Origin: Adineta vaga
Taxonomy: Eukaryota; Rotifera
Assembly (NCBI GenBank): GCA_021613535.1
Contig: CP075496.1
Location: forward strand, 8,866,001 to 8,930,000
Direction of reading: 5' to 3'
Length of the DNA: 64,000 nt
The notes beneath the pieces were generated by a model. That model searched no databases. It saw only the letters and a list, made by a program, of their open reading frames with translations, and had not been told where the DNA came from. Position 1 is the stretch's first letter. Each line of letters begins with the position of its first letter. Of the stretch, positions 45,585 through 55,789 are shown one piece after another. The position numbers were made by a program, and so were the translations under genes.

Positions 45585-46270
45585 GATTCCTTATCAGTCT
45601 CATACTCATTCTTAGGATAAATATCTGTTCCTCTTATTATTATTATTCGTTCTAATTTTTTATTCTTTTCCTGTAAAACAAATCAAAATATATTTGTTTT
45701 ATTTCAATGATCTTGAATGAGAGAAAAACAAAGATTAAATACAAATATTTTTTACAAAATATATTGAAAATCAGAATGACGATCACCAGCTGCTTCTTCT
45801 CCGTCATACTTATCGACTCGTAGTTGTATCTGTTCATCATAAATTTGACCTGATACAAAAGCTCCGGAAACACCTATGGGTATGATGACTGCTGATGCAG
45901 TAGCGCGTCGAGTAAGTGAAACACTACAAATCAATCTTCCTTTGAATGAAGATTACAATTATATCAGTATTTACTAATTATTATTTATCCAGGCAGTTCG
46001 AATACTTACACCCGAAAAAAATTCTAATAGCAGCTAAAATAAGCATTAATAAACCAGGTAGAGCAAAAATACTTGTTAAAATTGAATGTATTGATCGTTC
46101 CATGAAACTATCATCGAATAAATTGGATTTTTTCTTTGTTTTTCTAATGAAATGTTTAAATAAACTTACTAATCAGAACTGCATGAAAAAATTAATATTG
46201 CGAAGAATGCTGCTATATTTGTTGGAATTGTCATTAATTGAGTTTGAAGTGGTGTCCATTCTTCAAAATC

Positions 46271-46419
46271 TTTGATGGAACTTCAAAGAAAGTATAACTA
46301 ACAAAGAATATAGATAATGACCTTGTAGAAAGTAATTTTAAAATATAGATTAAAAAAGAAAATCAATCCAATTACCATAGATATTCTGTTGAAGTTGTTT
46401 TAAGATCATCTTCAAGACC
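46271..46419 (-). repeat. Direct repeat, copy 1 of MFS exon pair
   Basis: About 149 bases nearly identical to 46742-46893, with a few substitutions and a 3-base difference in an A-run. It contains the end of one exon, a whole short intron and the start of the next exon of the MFS transporter, so it arose by DNA-level duplication, not by retrocopying. Confidence 0.85.
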
Positions 46420-46741
46420 TAGACGATCTATTTGCTAAAATAATATTTGAAGCACCTTCGAGCTGTATGGAAAAAAATGAATATGAAGTACCATAAGCAA
46501 GTATACTTCCAAATGCTCCCAATAATGCCGATATTGACCAAAATGATCCAACTCGAATTGTCGGTTGCTTTTTTAGATACCATATTGATAGATAATAAAC
46601 AATTTCAGAAAATAGACCAGCTTCTATTATACCCAAGAAAAAACAAAAGAAAGCAATAACTTTAATATCAAATCTCATATACTTAGAAGAATATGAATAA
46701 CACTTATCCATTTTGATGGTTTCCAACGTCGACGAACAATA

Positions 46742-46893
46742 TTTGATGGAACTTCAAAGAAAGTATAACCAACAAAGAATATAGATAATGACCTTGTAGA
46801 AAATAATTTTAAAATGTAGATTAAAAAAAAAGAAAATCAATCCCATTACCATAGATATTCTGTTGAAGTTGTTTTAAGATCATCTTCAAGACC
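46742..46893 (-). repeat. Direct repeat, copy 2 of MFS exon pair (original position)
   Basis: About 152 bases, the copy in the expected place of the MFS gene between the SNIANAK and RRRWKPSKW segments. Its partner at 46271-46419 lies about 470 bases away on the same strand, downstream in the direction of transcription. Confidence 0.85.
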
Positions 46894-47112
46894 AACTAAT
46901 TTTGCATTTGCAATATTCGATCGTAGTAAATATGAGATACTAACTAGATGATGCTAAAATTTATCAATGAAAATTAGTATTTTACATTGTTCAAATTAAT
47001 ATACCAGACCAATGGTAAAACTCGACGATCAATTTTACGAGTTAATTTCTTCATCTTCGTCTTCGTCCAATTGTTCAATCACTGGTTTAACATTAGCATT
47101 ATCTTCATTCAT

Positions 47113-47943
47113 TGTCAATGTAAGTATTTCAATTGAAGTTTGAGATTTCTATCGTAAATCGTACTGACTTGTATATTTTTACTGAATGATGGTAATTATT
47201 ATAAATAATGATGACGTTTGTTTATATTTTTGAAAAACAAATACGAAAAAAATGTATATCCCTATATATTTACCTGTTGAAAAGTGTGAAGTTTATTTTT
47301 TAATGAATTACTGCCATCGAATCATGTGTTCTGTACATAAAGACGGCTGTTATTTTCACGTTAACATTATGAAAAAAATATATTGTTAATCAAAATAAAG
47401 AACAGTATTTTCTCTGTATATGATACAATGATCATTTCTCATAATTTAAATTTAAATTTTATGAAATAAAATCGACATACTGCGCACATGATTTTATTTT
47501 TATCGGACCTTTTATTTATGTAAACTTGACGTTAACAAGCATCACTAATTTTGTTTTCCACAATTAAACATATGTTAGATTATCTGCTAACAGAAATCTA
47601 TTAAATATATGATAAGCATTATTATACGCAATGTATATTTGACAAACAACTCAGTGGAGATAAGATATCAGTACAACTGGCTGATATTTAATAAAACTAT
47701 TTTAATTTTTGTGTTTCTATACGCAGATGTTTTTTTTTAAATTTATTTTGAAAAGAATCCGCAATAAAGAGAGATGTTGTTTGCGAAACGATAGGTATTA
47801 TTTTCTAATTCATAAGAAAGAAAAAGAAAAAATAAAGAAAACCAGGGGAATTAAATTTCGATTTATGTCTTCTCTATCATTTCATACAAATATTTTCTGC
47901 TTTTTTAAATGAGTTAAAATATACAAATAAGATGCAAAACCAT
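47113..47943. other. Intergenic, nothing recognised
   Basis: About 830 bases, very AT-rich, upstream of the MFS remnant and before the MITE-like element. A 67-codon lysine-rich frame at 47709-47912 looks like low-complexity sequence and was not accepted. Confidence 0.45.
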
Positions 47944-48149
47944 AGGTTCACGAAAAATAAAATTTATTCTGTTTTACTTTTCTTTATAGCATAAACTCTC
48001 TTTAGCTCCTAAAGTGCCTTTAGTCACTTTATGGTGAGGTTGGGGGTGAGAGAGACCCTCACCCTGACTCTAAAAGAACTAGCGGGACTTAAGAGAATTT
48101 ACGCTATAAAAAAAAGTAAAACAGGATAAATTTTATTTTTCGTGGACCT
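47944..48149. mobile_element. MITE-like palindromic element
   Basis: The two ends are imperfect inverted repeats of about 60-70 bases: the left arm begins AGGTTCACGAAAAATAAAAT and the reverse complement of the right end begins AGGTCCACGAAAAATAAAAT. They continue with shared blocks such as CTGTTTTACTTTT and TTATAGC. The centre (about 48030-48065) has a second inverted pair, GTGAGG...GAGAGAGACCCTCACC. There is no coding capacity. The size of about 206 bases and long terminal inverted repeats fit a non-autonomous DNA transposon; a clear target-site duplication was not seen. It sits 80 bases before the next gene. Confidence 0.75.
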
Positions 48150-48228
48150 TTCAAGAGATATGTTCTGATTCAAATAATGATTTTTCATTGTGTTTTTTAG
48201 ATATTTCGTGAATTTTAATAAATAAAAA

Positions 48229-49113
48229 ATGGAAAGTCAAGCAAATTTTTCACCCTATCCACAAGAACAATTTGACCCGAAAAATAGTGCTATCCAATTG
48301 AACGATCAATTTTCGAATACTGCATCACATTTTAGTCCAAGTAACAATGCTACTCTTTCTTCTTTTCCACTACAAGAATTAATCGATTTTCATAAGAAGA
48401 AGTTTCATAAGGCTATGATTTATATTGTAGCAATTTTGGGATTGTTCGTTTTGGCCGGTCTTATCCTCCTGATTTTATCATTTACACTTCCACAATGTAA
48501 GGATTCATCTGCATCTTGTACAAGACCAGATATTACTTTGCTAGTCATTGGAATTACTTTCACTAGTACAGGTATTTTAATAGTTTTACTTGCTATAGGA
48601 TGTGGCTTTTATCAACTTCGCAGACAAATCAATGATCTTATCGATCCAAGAATTACACAGAATCCCATTATTTGGCGATTAGATGGTGCAGAATGGAGTC
48701 ATTATTTAGATTACATTCATGGTCCCAATCGACAATGGACCCAAATAGCTCCCTTATCATCCTTTTGCTGTCGACAATCAACATATCATCGTTTAATGGA
48801 TCGTCAATATGGTCATATTGTTTTATATTGGAATGGTTTAATCATTGATGAATTATATCTTGTATCATTTCGACAATACGAACTACAAAATATTGAACTA
48901 ATGAATTTTGATCCAAATCAACGTATTCATGGTTTACGAATTCATACATATTTAAAAGCAGGAAAAAATAGTCGAGATTGCTATTTTGATGTATTTGCAC
49001 CATCAACAGTTTCACTACAAGAATTACAAGCAATTATTCAATCATATTATGGAATAATGACTGATTCTACAGGCGCACGTCTAACTACGTTAGGACTTCG
49101 CTTATTTACTTGA
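48229..49113 (+). CDS. Two-TM protein with cytosolic C-terminal domain, unknown
   Basis: This single-exon protein has 294 residues. A 60-residue polar N-terminus is followed by TM1 (AMIYIVAILGLFVLAGLILL), a short loop with two cysteines (CKDSSASC) and TM2 (LLVIGITFTSTGILIVLLAI). A C-terminal globular part of about 160 residues (WRLDGAEWSHYLDYIHGPNR; YFDVFAPSTVSLQELQAII) completes it. The two-TM hairpin places both ends in the cytosol. No family was recognised. The start codon follows an AATAAAAA stretch; TTTTTTAG at 48194-48201 could be a splice acceptor. Confidence 0.65.
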   Translation: MESQANFSPYPQEQFDPKNSAIQLNDQFSNTASHFSPSNNATLSSFPLQELIDFHKKKFHKAMIYIVAILGLFVLAGLILLILSFTLPQCKDSSASCTRPDITLLVIGITFTSTGILIVLLAIGCGFYQLRRQINDLIDPRITQNPIIWRLDGAEWSHYLDYIHGPNRQWTQIAPLSSFCCRQSTYHRLMDRQYGHIVLYWNGLIIDELYLVSFRQYELQNIELMNFDPNQRIHGLRIHTYLKAGKNSRDCYFDVFAPSTVSLQELQAIIQSYYGIMTDSTGARLTTLGLRLFT

Positions 49114-49720
49114 GATGTTGACTTTAGATAAATCAATAAGAGTAAGAATGCTACTGCTTTTAATTACATATATTTATCTTCATTATTCAACAAATAAGAA
49201 GTGACTTTTTACAATAAATGTGTACTAATTTCTCTCGAAATGAAATAATTTGATGAATATGCCGCCAAACGAATTATATAAGTGAAGAAAAAACAATTCT
49301 TTTCTTCTTCTTTATTGAATGAGAATAAATCATAACATTAAATTGTAAAAAAAGGACAAATCATTCGCTAATCTCTATAGTATTGTGCTAGATTTTATAC
49401 AATTATAAATCTCTTTTTGTCGTCGTTTCAATTCTACAAATACATTATACCAACAGAATAATCAAAAAGTTCTTTCAGTAAGAAATATTCACATCTAGTT
49501 TAGATTTGCAGATTACTCATTGTGTTGCAGCCTAAAAAACAAAAATAGAAAAACAATGAAAGAAGTTTATTTGAGTATGAGAGAAAAGTTCTTGGTAAAA
49601 AAAATAGGTAATTATGACATTTTCTTTAAAAAAATATCAGAAAGAATTGTTTTACAAATCGACACATATGACCATCATATTTCATAGACTTAACACGATA
49701 TAATCATCGAATCTATAGTT
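49114..49720. other. Intergenic, possible last exon of peptidase gene
   Basis: About 600 bases. A good minus-strand acceptor (TTTTGTTTTTTAG) at about 49532 could give a short final exon to the P1 peptidase gene, ending in a stop near 49503. Otherwise nothing was recognised. Confidence 0.35.
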
Positions 49721-50917
49721 TTAGTACTTTGCCTCTTGACATGAATTCAAATATAAGAAGAATGATAATATAATATAATAACACGAAACACATGTTTTCT
49801 GACCTGTTGAATTTGAATTTAGTTCGTGAATGCTGGGAAATCTTGATACACCCGTTGCTTTCTCGACAGCACGAATAATTGCACGTTCAACAGTTTCAGC
49901 TGCCATCATACCAATAAGATTAATATTTGAAACAGGTGAAGCACCAGTAGCTAACGTGAAAATAACATCTCCATCAAGCATTGTATGAACAGGATTGATT
50001 GCTCGAGCAAATCCATCGTGAGCCATTTGTGAAATTTTCTTTGCTTGAGCTTTAGTAAGTGTAGCATCCGTTACTATACAAGCAAGGGTTGTTGCTGTTC
50101 CAACAGGAAAATTATCATATATATTCGGACTCATACTAAGTAAATACTGAACTGTATTTAATAAGTGCTTACCATCTGGAGTTTGAGCACCGGCAATTAA
50201 TTTACCATTTTTGTAAATGTCGCCTGCCGCATTAACAGCAACGAGCGCACCCACTGTAACTGTAGCATTGGTGATTGCATCTCGAACAGTAATAGAAGTA
50301 CTACCAAGTCCAGCTTTCATAGCATTATTTATGCTAAGTATTTTTCCTATACTAGCACCACTACCAGCACCAACATTACCTTCAGCAACAGGTCCATTAT
50401 CAGCTGTCATACAGGCTGAATAACCTGATTGAGCATCAGGCACTATAAATGAATCATTACCGACACTTAAATCATATAATACAGCAGCTGGTACGATAGG
50501 AACGAGACGATCCCGAGCAGGATGTCCCATCTTTTTTTCGACGAGACATTGAACGACACCAGATGCTGAATCTAATCCAAATACACTACCGCCAGATAAA
50601 ACAATAGCATTAACATTACTAATTGCATTAATCGGATCGAGAAGATCAGTTTCACGTGTACCAGGAGCTGCTCCACGAACATCAACACCTGCAGTACATG
50701 TTGTATTACATATAATAACAGTACATCCTGTTAAACGTTCTGCTTTTGAACTATGACCAACCAGTATGCCATCAATATCTGTAATAGATCCATTATATGA
50801 GTCATCTTCTATCAATGTTTGTTTAAACTCAGTTGAATGTTTCTCTTCACACGGTGCTTCACATGGAAATGTACGAAGATAGAAGATAAGTATTAAGATA
50901 ATATCAATCCGCAACAT
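49721..50917 (-). CDS. Secreted P1-family (S58, DmpA-type) peptidase
   Basis: About 398 residues from Met 50917. Residues 1-20 form a signal peptide (MLRIDIILILIFYLRTFPCE). The body matches N-terminal-nucleophile aminopeptidases of the DmpA/L-aminopeptidase D-esterase family: ITDIDGILVGHSS, CTVIICNTTCTAGVDVRGA, PGTRETDLLDP, IVLSGGSVFGLDSASGV, GNVGAGSGASIGK and AGLGSTSI. The family self-cleaves before its nucleophilic Ser in the GxGxSS-type site, which AGLGSTSI would match. The last 25 residues (CVSCYYIILSFFLYLN) read like intron sequence; a donor GTCAGA after NSNSTG probably splices to a small exon near 49530. The body is intronless and most relatives are bacterial or fungal, suggesting horizontal transfer. 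Confidence 0.8.
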   Translation of the reverse strand: MLRIDIILILIFYLRTFPCEAPCEEKHSTEFKQTLIEDDSYNGSITDIDGILVGHSSKAERLTGCTVIICNTTCTAGVDVRGAAPGTRETDLLDPINAISNVNAIVLSGGSVFGLDSASGVVQCLVEKKMGHPARDRLVPIVPAAVLYDLSVGNDSFIVPDAQSGYSACMTADNGPVAEGNVGAGSGASIGKILSINNAMKAGLGSTSITVRDAITNATVTVGALVAVNAAGDIYKNGKLIAGAQTPDGKHLLNTVQYLLSMSPNIYDNFPVGTATTLACIVTDATLTKAQAKKISQMAHDGFARAINPVHTMLDGDVIFTLATGASPVSNINLIGMMAAETVERAIIRAVEKATGVSRFPSIHELNSNSTGQKTCVSCYYIILSFFLYLNSCQEAKY

Positions 50918-51847
50918 GACTAAGTGTTCAGTGTAGAAATTCAAATTTTATTAATCATAAACAGAATGTGTCGTCAGTATGTCAATGATTGCTAAAAATA
51001 GATGAAAATAGAATGTGATCGTAATGTGTTGCATATTTAGTGTATAGTTAAAAAAAAAAGAGTTATTTTATAAAGTGATCATATAACCTATACAGTCACC
51101 AGAAGAGTAGATAATATTTATGAGAGTCATTAAGTTTTTATTGGTATATGTTTCTTGTTTTAAATGTCTCTATTCATCTTCAGAATGAGAGAATGAAAAT
51201 TATAGAATGCTTGTATACTACGGTGGTTTCTACAAGTAAGTACAAAATATCTGACAACTCTAAAACTTACAATACATTCCCGGAAAATACTTTTTTGCAA
51301 ATAATTCATTGTGATATAGAAGTAGAAATAGGGGAGAATAGAAATGGAAAAAAAGATATAACCATCTTATGAAGGATAGTGTGATAGCAATATTGACATG
51401 CACACATGTTTGTCTTTTAATGGAAAAATAACATCGATAAATCTATCTATCTGTCTAGAGATAACTCGAAGAATAAAAGATAAAGCAATGACGAATCAAT
51501 GAACTGAGCTATATGTGAAATAAAATGTTTTCTGTCCTTCGAAAAGATTTCTTGTTACAATATTTACATAGGATAATGGCGACGGATTACCTGTTATTGT
51601 CTTTTTCATTGTAGATTCACATATTTAGACTAAAAGGTCAAAAATTTCACAACTAAACTGAAGTAACAACGGTACTTTAAAATACTGTACAAATAATTTC
51701 GTAGTTTTATTCATAAATGTATCATTTCTAGGCTTTCCAAATTGTTAAACATGATAGTAATAAAATGATCAACAATTACTTTAATACAGTCAGTTATATA
51801 AAATAAAATATGATACATATATTTGGTAATTCAACTGATTGATCAAA
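50918..51847. other. Intergenic, nothing recognised
   Basis: About 930 bases between the peptidase start and the receptor 3' end. A 74-codon plus-strand frame (51148-51372) has no recognisable feature. Confidence 0.45.
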
Positions 51848-52861
51848 TTATATCCCATGTCGAATTTGTAACTGGTGTAGTTTCCTTAGAATGAATAGTT
51901 GAAGTTCACGTCGAAATATATCGGATGAAACAAGAAAATTAGCGAATGTTAATGCAAATCCAAGATAAATGAAAACATATGTCATATTACTAATGAATAA
52001 TTCAATTGTAAGACGAATCAACGGTCTGACAGCATTTATTGTATACGAATAATAGATCAGATAACATGGATTGGGTAAATTTAGAAATATGAAAAGAAAT
52101 AGTTGATTAATTAACATTCTATACAATTGCATATCTTTTCTTGAAAGATGATTAATACGGATATGTTGTTCAACATGTGATGCTTGATTTATCCCGATAC
52201 GTCGTTTACTTTGATGAATATTTCGAATAGTTAAAACACCGAAAATAACCATTAACAAGATCGGAAGAATTCCACTATCGATTGAGATATAGATACTAAA
52301 AATCATTCCATATACTCCTGATTGATACTGGCAAATGTCGTCATTAATATCATAGAAAATAAGAACTTGTATGTAAATCAAAGACCAAATAATACTACTG
52401 ATAATGATAATTTTGAGAGCAACTTTTGATGAACTGTATCGACGACGAGCAACATTTTGGGAACTAGCAAAATAACGATCTATCGAAGCCATGATAATGT
52501 TATAACGCGAATTAGCTGTAAGAATGTAGAAGAGATAAAAGCGAATTTTACAAAACCAGTCATAAGTGTTTATCACTTGAACGTCATATCCATATAGAAG
52601 CATACGATTAAGAAGAGCGAAATTGAAAGAAAAAAATTGAAAAAAATTAGATGCAAGAAAGTACATAGCGCAAGGACTCTTTCGGAATGTTGGTTGATAG
52701 AAAACAATACAATTTAAAGCTGATCCTATGTTACCCATCAGATAGATAAGACCAAGACCATATTGTGAAAACGTTTTATTCAAAAAGCTAATTAAATTAA
52801 TCAGATTAACTGGTTGACCTTCATCATTAATTTGACTATAATTCATAGTTGTATTGCTCAT
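51848..52861 (-). CDS. Seven-transmembrane receptor with intact DRY
   Basis: A single-exon rhodopsin-like receptor of 337 residues if started at Met 52861 (MSNTTMNYSQINDEG, with glycosylation sequons). The open frame extends ten residues upstream. TM1 has the GN pair (YLMGNIGSALNCIVF), TM3 ends in IDRYFASS with a canonical DRY, and a cysteine before TM3 (DWFCKIRFY) can pair with ECL2 (DICQYQ). The third loop is basic (RNIHQSKRRIG). The N-terminal style resembles the neuropeptide (FMRFamide-like) receptor families of lophotrochozoans, but the ligand is not known. Confidence 0.78.
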   Translation of the reverse strand: MSNTTMNYSQINDEGQPVNLINLISFLNKTFSQYGLGLIYLMGNIGSALNCIVFYQPTFRKSPCAMYFLASNFFQFFSFNFALLNRMLLYGYDVQVINTYDWFCKIRFYLFYILTANSRYNIIMASIDRYFASSQNVARRRYSSSKVALKIIIISSIIWSLIYIQVLIFYDINDDICQYQSGVYGMIFSIYISIDSGILPILLMVIFGVLTIRNIHQSKRRIGINQASHVEQHIRINHLSRKDMQLYRMLINQLFLFIFLNLPNPCYLIYYSYTINAVRPLIRLTIELFISNMTYVFIYLGFALTFANFLVSSDIFRRELQLFILRKLHQLQIRHGI

Positions 52862-53425
52862 GATGAGAAAAGTGTAAAAACCTTCTTTCATTGAATATTC
52901 TGCATGAGAATTGCTATGATATGGTTATGGTTGTTCTTTGAGAATACACATCAGAAACTTAATTCTCGTCATAGATTCTATTATATTTGATGTAACTTAA
53001 TAAGATTATAAACGTGCGTGTCAATTAACGTAAGAAAATAATCTATCCGTTAAAAAAACTAATTAGTTTAACACTGTAAATAATAAGAAATCGAAGGAGT
53101 TGCAATAAACTTCTTTCAATTCTTTTTCTTTGCTTCGAATATATAAGACTCAAAGACATCCCACAATATCTACAAAAATGAATACAATCAACTCTTCAAT
53201 TGTTTGACTTTCAAAGAAGATGTTTTCTATGGAAATGTACTAAAATAAAACAAAGAAGAGAAAAGATTTATTATTGAATAGATGACATCAGTTGGAAAAA
53301 TTTGTCATGGTAAATAAATCTTTGTCATTATATTGTTGAATATGCACTAATAATCAAATTTTGAGAGAAGCTAAACAGATAATTTTTCAATTGAAAAAAA
53401 AAAACGAGTACTCTTAACCTGCAAT
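52862..53425. other. Intergenic, nothing recognised
   Basis: About 560 bases of AT-rich spacer without a supported feature. Confidence 0.5.
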
Positions 53426-54130
53426 TCAAATGCGTCTATGTTCGTAATTACAAGGAAGATATTGTAGTGAATTTTGTTTGTGATCAGTTAAACATTTTTC
53501 CGGTGGAATAAATATATTTGGATCATTGATACCAAGTGTGATATCATAATATCCTATGTGGTTTACATTCCCACTTGGTTCAAATACAATATTGGATACT
53601 GGCAAGCACTTGTTTTCAGTCCATGTTCCAATGTAACGTGCAGTTTGATTGATAGGAATGGTTTGCTTCCATGTCCTCATAGAAAGACAATGTATTTAAT
53701 CAATATGCGCCGTTATAAAATTAAAGAACTCTTACCAGATAGTGACAAGAAGTCCAGAATCAGAAACAGTAGATGAACCTATATAAGCTTCACCAAGTGA
53801 TTTTGCATCTGGTTGAATACTAAAATCATGCCATGGTTGATCAAAGTTGAAACGTGAACAATTACCAGTCTTCATATCGATCATAAACACAAGTTTAGCT
53901 TGATATAAACTAATAATATCATAATAAGTTTCCGTATGATCAACTTTCACATGCTGTAGAATTCGTGTGCGTTGATAAACTGAATCATAACTGAATCGAC
54001 CAAGAAGATCAGCATCTAGATTTGGATTTGAACTATGAACGCGTGCTTCCCATTGACGAGGACTTGTACACGGACGTGGTACTTGTGCCAAGGTAATTCC
54101 AAGTAAATAAAGAATATTTAATAACAACAT
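53426..54130 (-). CDS. Ependymin-like secreted glycoprotein
   Basis: Two exons (54130-53736 and 53675-53426, 60-base intron, phase 2) give 214 residues. A signal peptide (MLLLNILYLLGITLAQ) is followed by the ependymin-related pattern: PCTSPRQWEAR with the first conserved Cys, RFSYDSVYQRTR, a YQAKLVFMIDMKTGNCSRF stretch, hydrophobic SDSGLLVTIW crossing the intron, and ENKCLPVSNIVF. Further cysteines near the end (PPEKC, LPCNYEH) complete the disulphide set. Ependymin-related proteins are secreted or lysosomal beta-sandwich proteins that bind lipids and calcium. No membrane anchor is present. Confidence 0.82.
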
Positions 54131-54536
54131 TTGATAATCACAACTGGAAAAGTAACTATATGTAATAGAACTTCAACTGGTATCTTCTTCTTTTCATTCT
54201 CTTTGATGAATCCGATAGTTGAAAGATAAGATTATAAACCTAGTTGTAGTTTCAGCTACCTGAAGAAGGAAAGACAAAAGAGCAGTATTGTCCTTATCAG
54301 TTGTATATTATTATTTGTAGATTATTCTCATTTCTAAACAAGAAAATGAATTGAAACGCGTCTGTCTGTGCATCTATAATAAATTCTTTTTGATGTAGAT
54401 GGTGCCTATATAGATCATTAGACCATTTGCTCGTCCGTAGGCAAAAGAATAATCAGTCCTTCGTCTTCTGAGCATGCTCATATATATATATATATATTAG
54501 AAGTGAATTCATTTATTCGATCGTCTCAAATAAAAC
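54131..54536. other. Divergent intergenic region with (TA)n tract
   Basis: About 400 bases between the ependymin-like gene and the RING-LRR gene, which are divergently transcribed. A (TA)n run lies at 54480-54497, just before the plus-strand start. The two probably share a promoter region. Confidence 0.5.
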
Positions 54537-55789
54537 ATGACAAATAAAAAATATGAATATGAATATATGGATGAAGCATCGATCAGTTCTGACTTGATGT
54601 GTAGTATATGCAGTAAACCATTCAATCAACCAATATCGGCACCATGTAAACATACATTTTGTCGAGAATGTATTGACCGATGGATTGGAAAAAATAATAA
54701 AACATGTCCTATATGTCGTTCTCAAATAAGAGCTATGAATGAATTTATTCCAGTTTGTCATCCATTTCAAAATATGCTTGATCGATTAAAAATAAAATGT
54801 TCAACATGTAATCAAACAGATTTACAACGTGATAATTTTAATGATCATATTAACAAAATTTGTCCAAAAGTCAATGTTTTCTGTTCGGCTGCCGATATTA
54901 AATGTTCTTGGACTGGATTACGTGAACAACTTTCAACACATTTAACCGTATGTAAATATGAACCATTACGATCTATCTTAACTCAACTTATGAATGAAAA
55001 CAAACAATTACTTAATGAACAGATTAAACAAAATAATATTCAAATGAATGAAACAACAAATCGATTATTAACGATAAGCAATCGTAAGTATATAAACGAT
55101 CAAGATGTATAGAATATTATTTATGTTTCTTGTAGATCAATATTTGCATGAAAAACTAATTGAAAATGAAACTGATTTAATTATTGATTATTCTCAACAA
55201 AAAATAACAGATCGTTATTTAACAGCTCTTATTCCACAAATAATCAATAAACAATGTATAATTTTACAATTACAAAGTAATGCAATTACATCACAAGGTA
55301 TTCTAATTTGTATCAAATGTACTATTGAACAATATAACAACATTACAAGATTTATGGCTTAGTAATAATTGTGTATCTGATTTAGGTGTAGAAATTCTAA
55401 TAGATAAATTTTTACGAAATAGTACTACACTTCATCATCTTCATCTTGGTTCAAATTGTATTACTGATCGTGGCATTTTTAATTTAGTTGAAATGCTTAA
55501 AAGAAATCGAACATTAACTGACCTTTGGCTTTATGACAATCAGATTACTGATCGAGGTGTAAATCATTTGGCAAATACATTAAAGAATGAGAATAGAAAT
55601 CTGAAACATTTGGATCTACAATGGAATCGACAAGTAACGGATTCATGTGTTGAATCATTGGCAAATATGTTTGAACGAAATCAAATCTTAGAGAGATTAA
55701 ATTTACGAAAATGTAATTTAACTATGGCAGGTAAAATGCAACTTTTTCGAGCAGTTGCAACAAGAAAAGATTTCAAACTTACTGTTTAA
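54537..55789 (+). CDS. RING finger, TRAF-type zinc finger and leucine-rich-repeat protein
   Basis: Exon 1 (54537-55083) encodes a C3HC4 RING (CSICSKPFNQPISAPCKHTF, then CRECIDRW and CPICRSQI), then a TRAF-like Cys/His zinc-finger region (KCSTCNQTDLQRDNFNDHIN, CSAADIKCSW, HLTVC) and a short coiled coil. After an intron (55084-55135), ribonuclease-inhibitor-type LRRs follow (CIILQLQSNAITSQG; LHHLHLGSNCITDRG; LTDLWLYDNQITDRGVNHLA). Between the first and second LRR the frame shifts by one base near 55300-55330. A 52-base GT-AG segment (55298-55349) would restore the frame and give 382 residues, at the cost of most of one repeat. The RING suggests E3 ubiquitin ligase activity, with LRRs as the substrate sensor, a NOD/TRAF-like combination. 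Confidence 0.7.

Larger units (their letters stand above)
45765..47112 (-). pseudogene. Rearranged MFS transporter (Dal5/ACS-like), probably inactive
   Basis: Minus-strand pieces match the anion:cation symporter family of MFS transporters in order. The N-terminus is KKLTRKIDRRVLPL, joined to YLLRSNIANAKLVGLEDDLK and STEYLW. TM2 reads SIFFVGYTFFEVPSNIV. TM4-5 reads FFCFFLGIIEAGLFSEIVYY and LLGAFGSILAYG. A second copy of the exon pair LVGLEDDLK...FEVPS comes next at 46419-46271. Then comes a TM7-like part (EEWTPLQTQLMTIPTNIAAF), a TM8-like part, and a C-terminus (SLTRRATASAVIIPIGVSGA). TM3 is missing and the duplicated exons interrupt the protein after TM5, so a working 12-TM carrier cannot be built. 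In fungi this family carries allantoate, nicotinate and similar anions, so horizontal origin is likely. Confidence 0.6.

Noticed and set aside
47709-47912. 67-codon lysine-rich frame
   Set aside because: Low-complexity AAG/AAA-rich sequence without other coding signs.
49721-49800. C-terminal hydrophobic tail of the P1 peptidase as a membrane anchor
   Set aside because: It follows a GTCAGA donor-like site and reads like intron sequence, so it was not treated as a real membrane segment.
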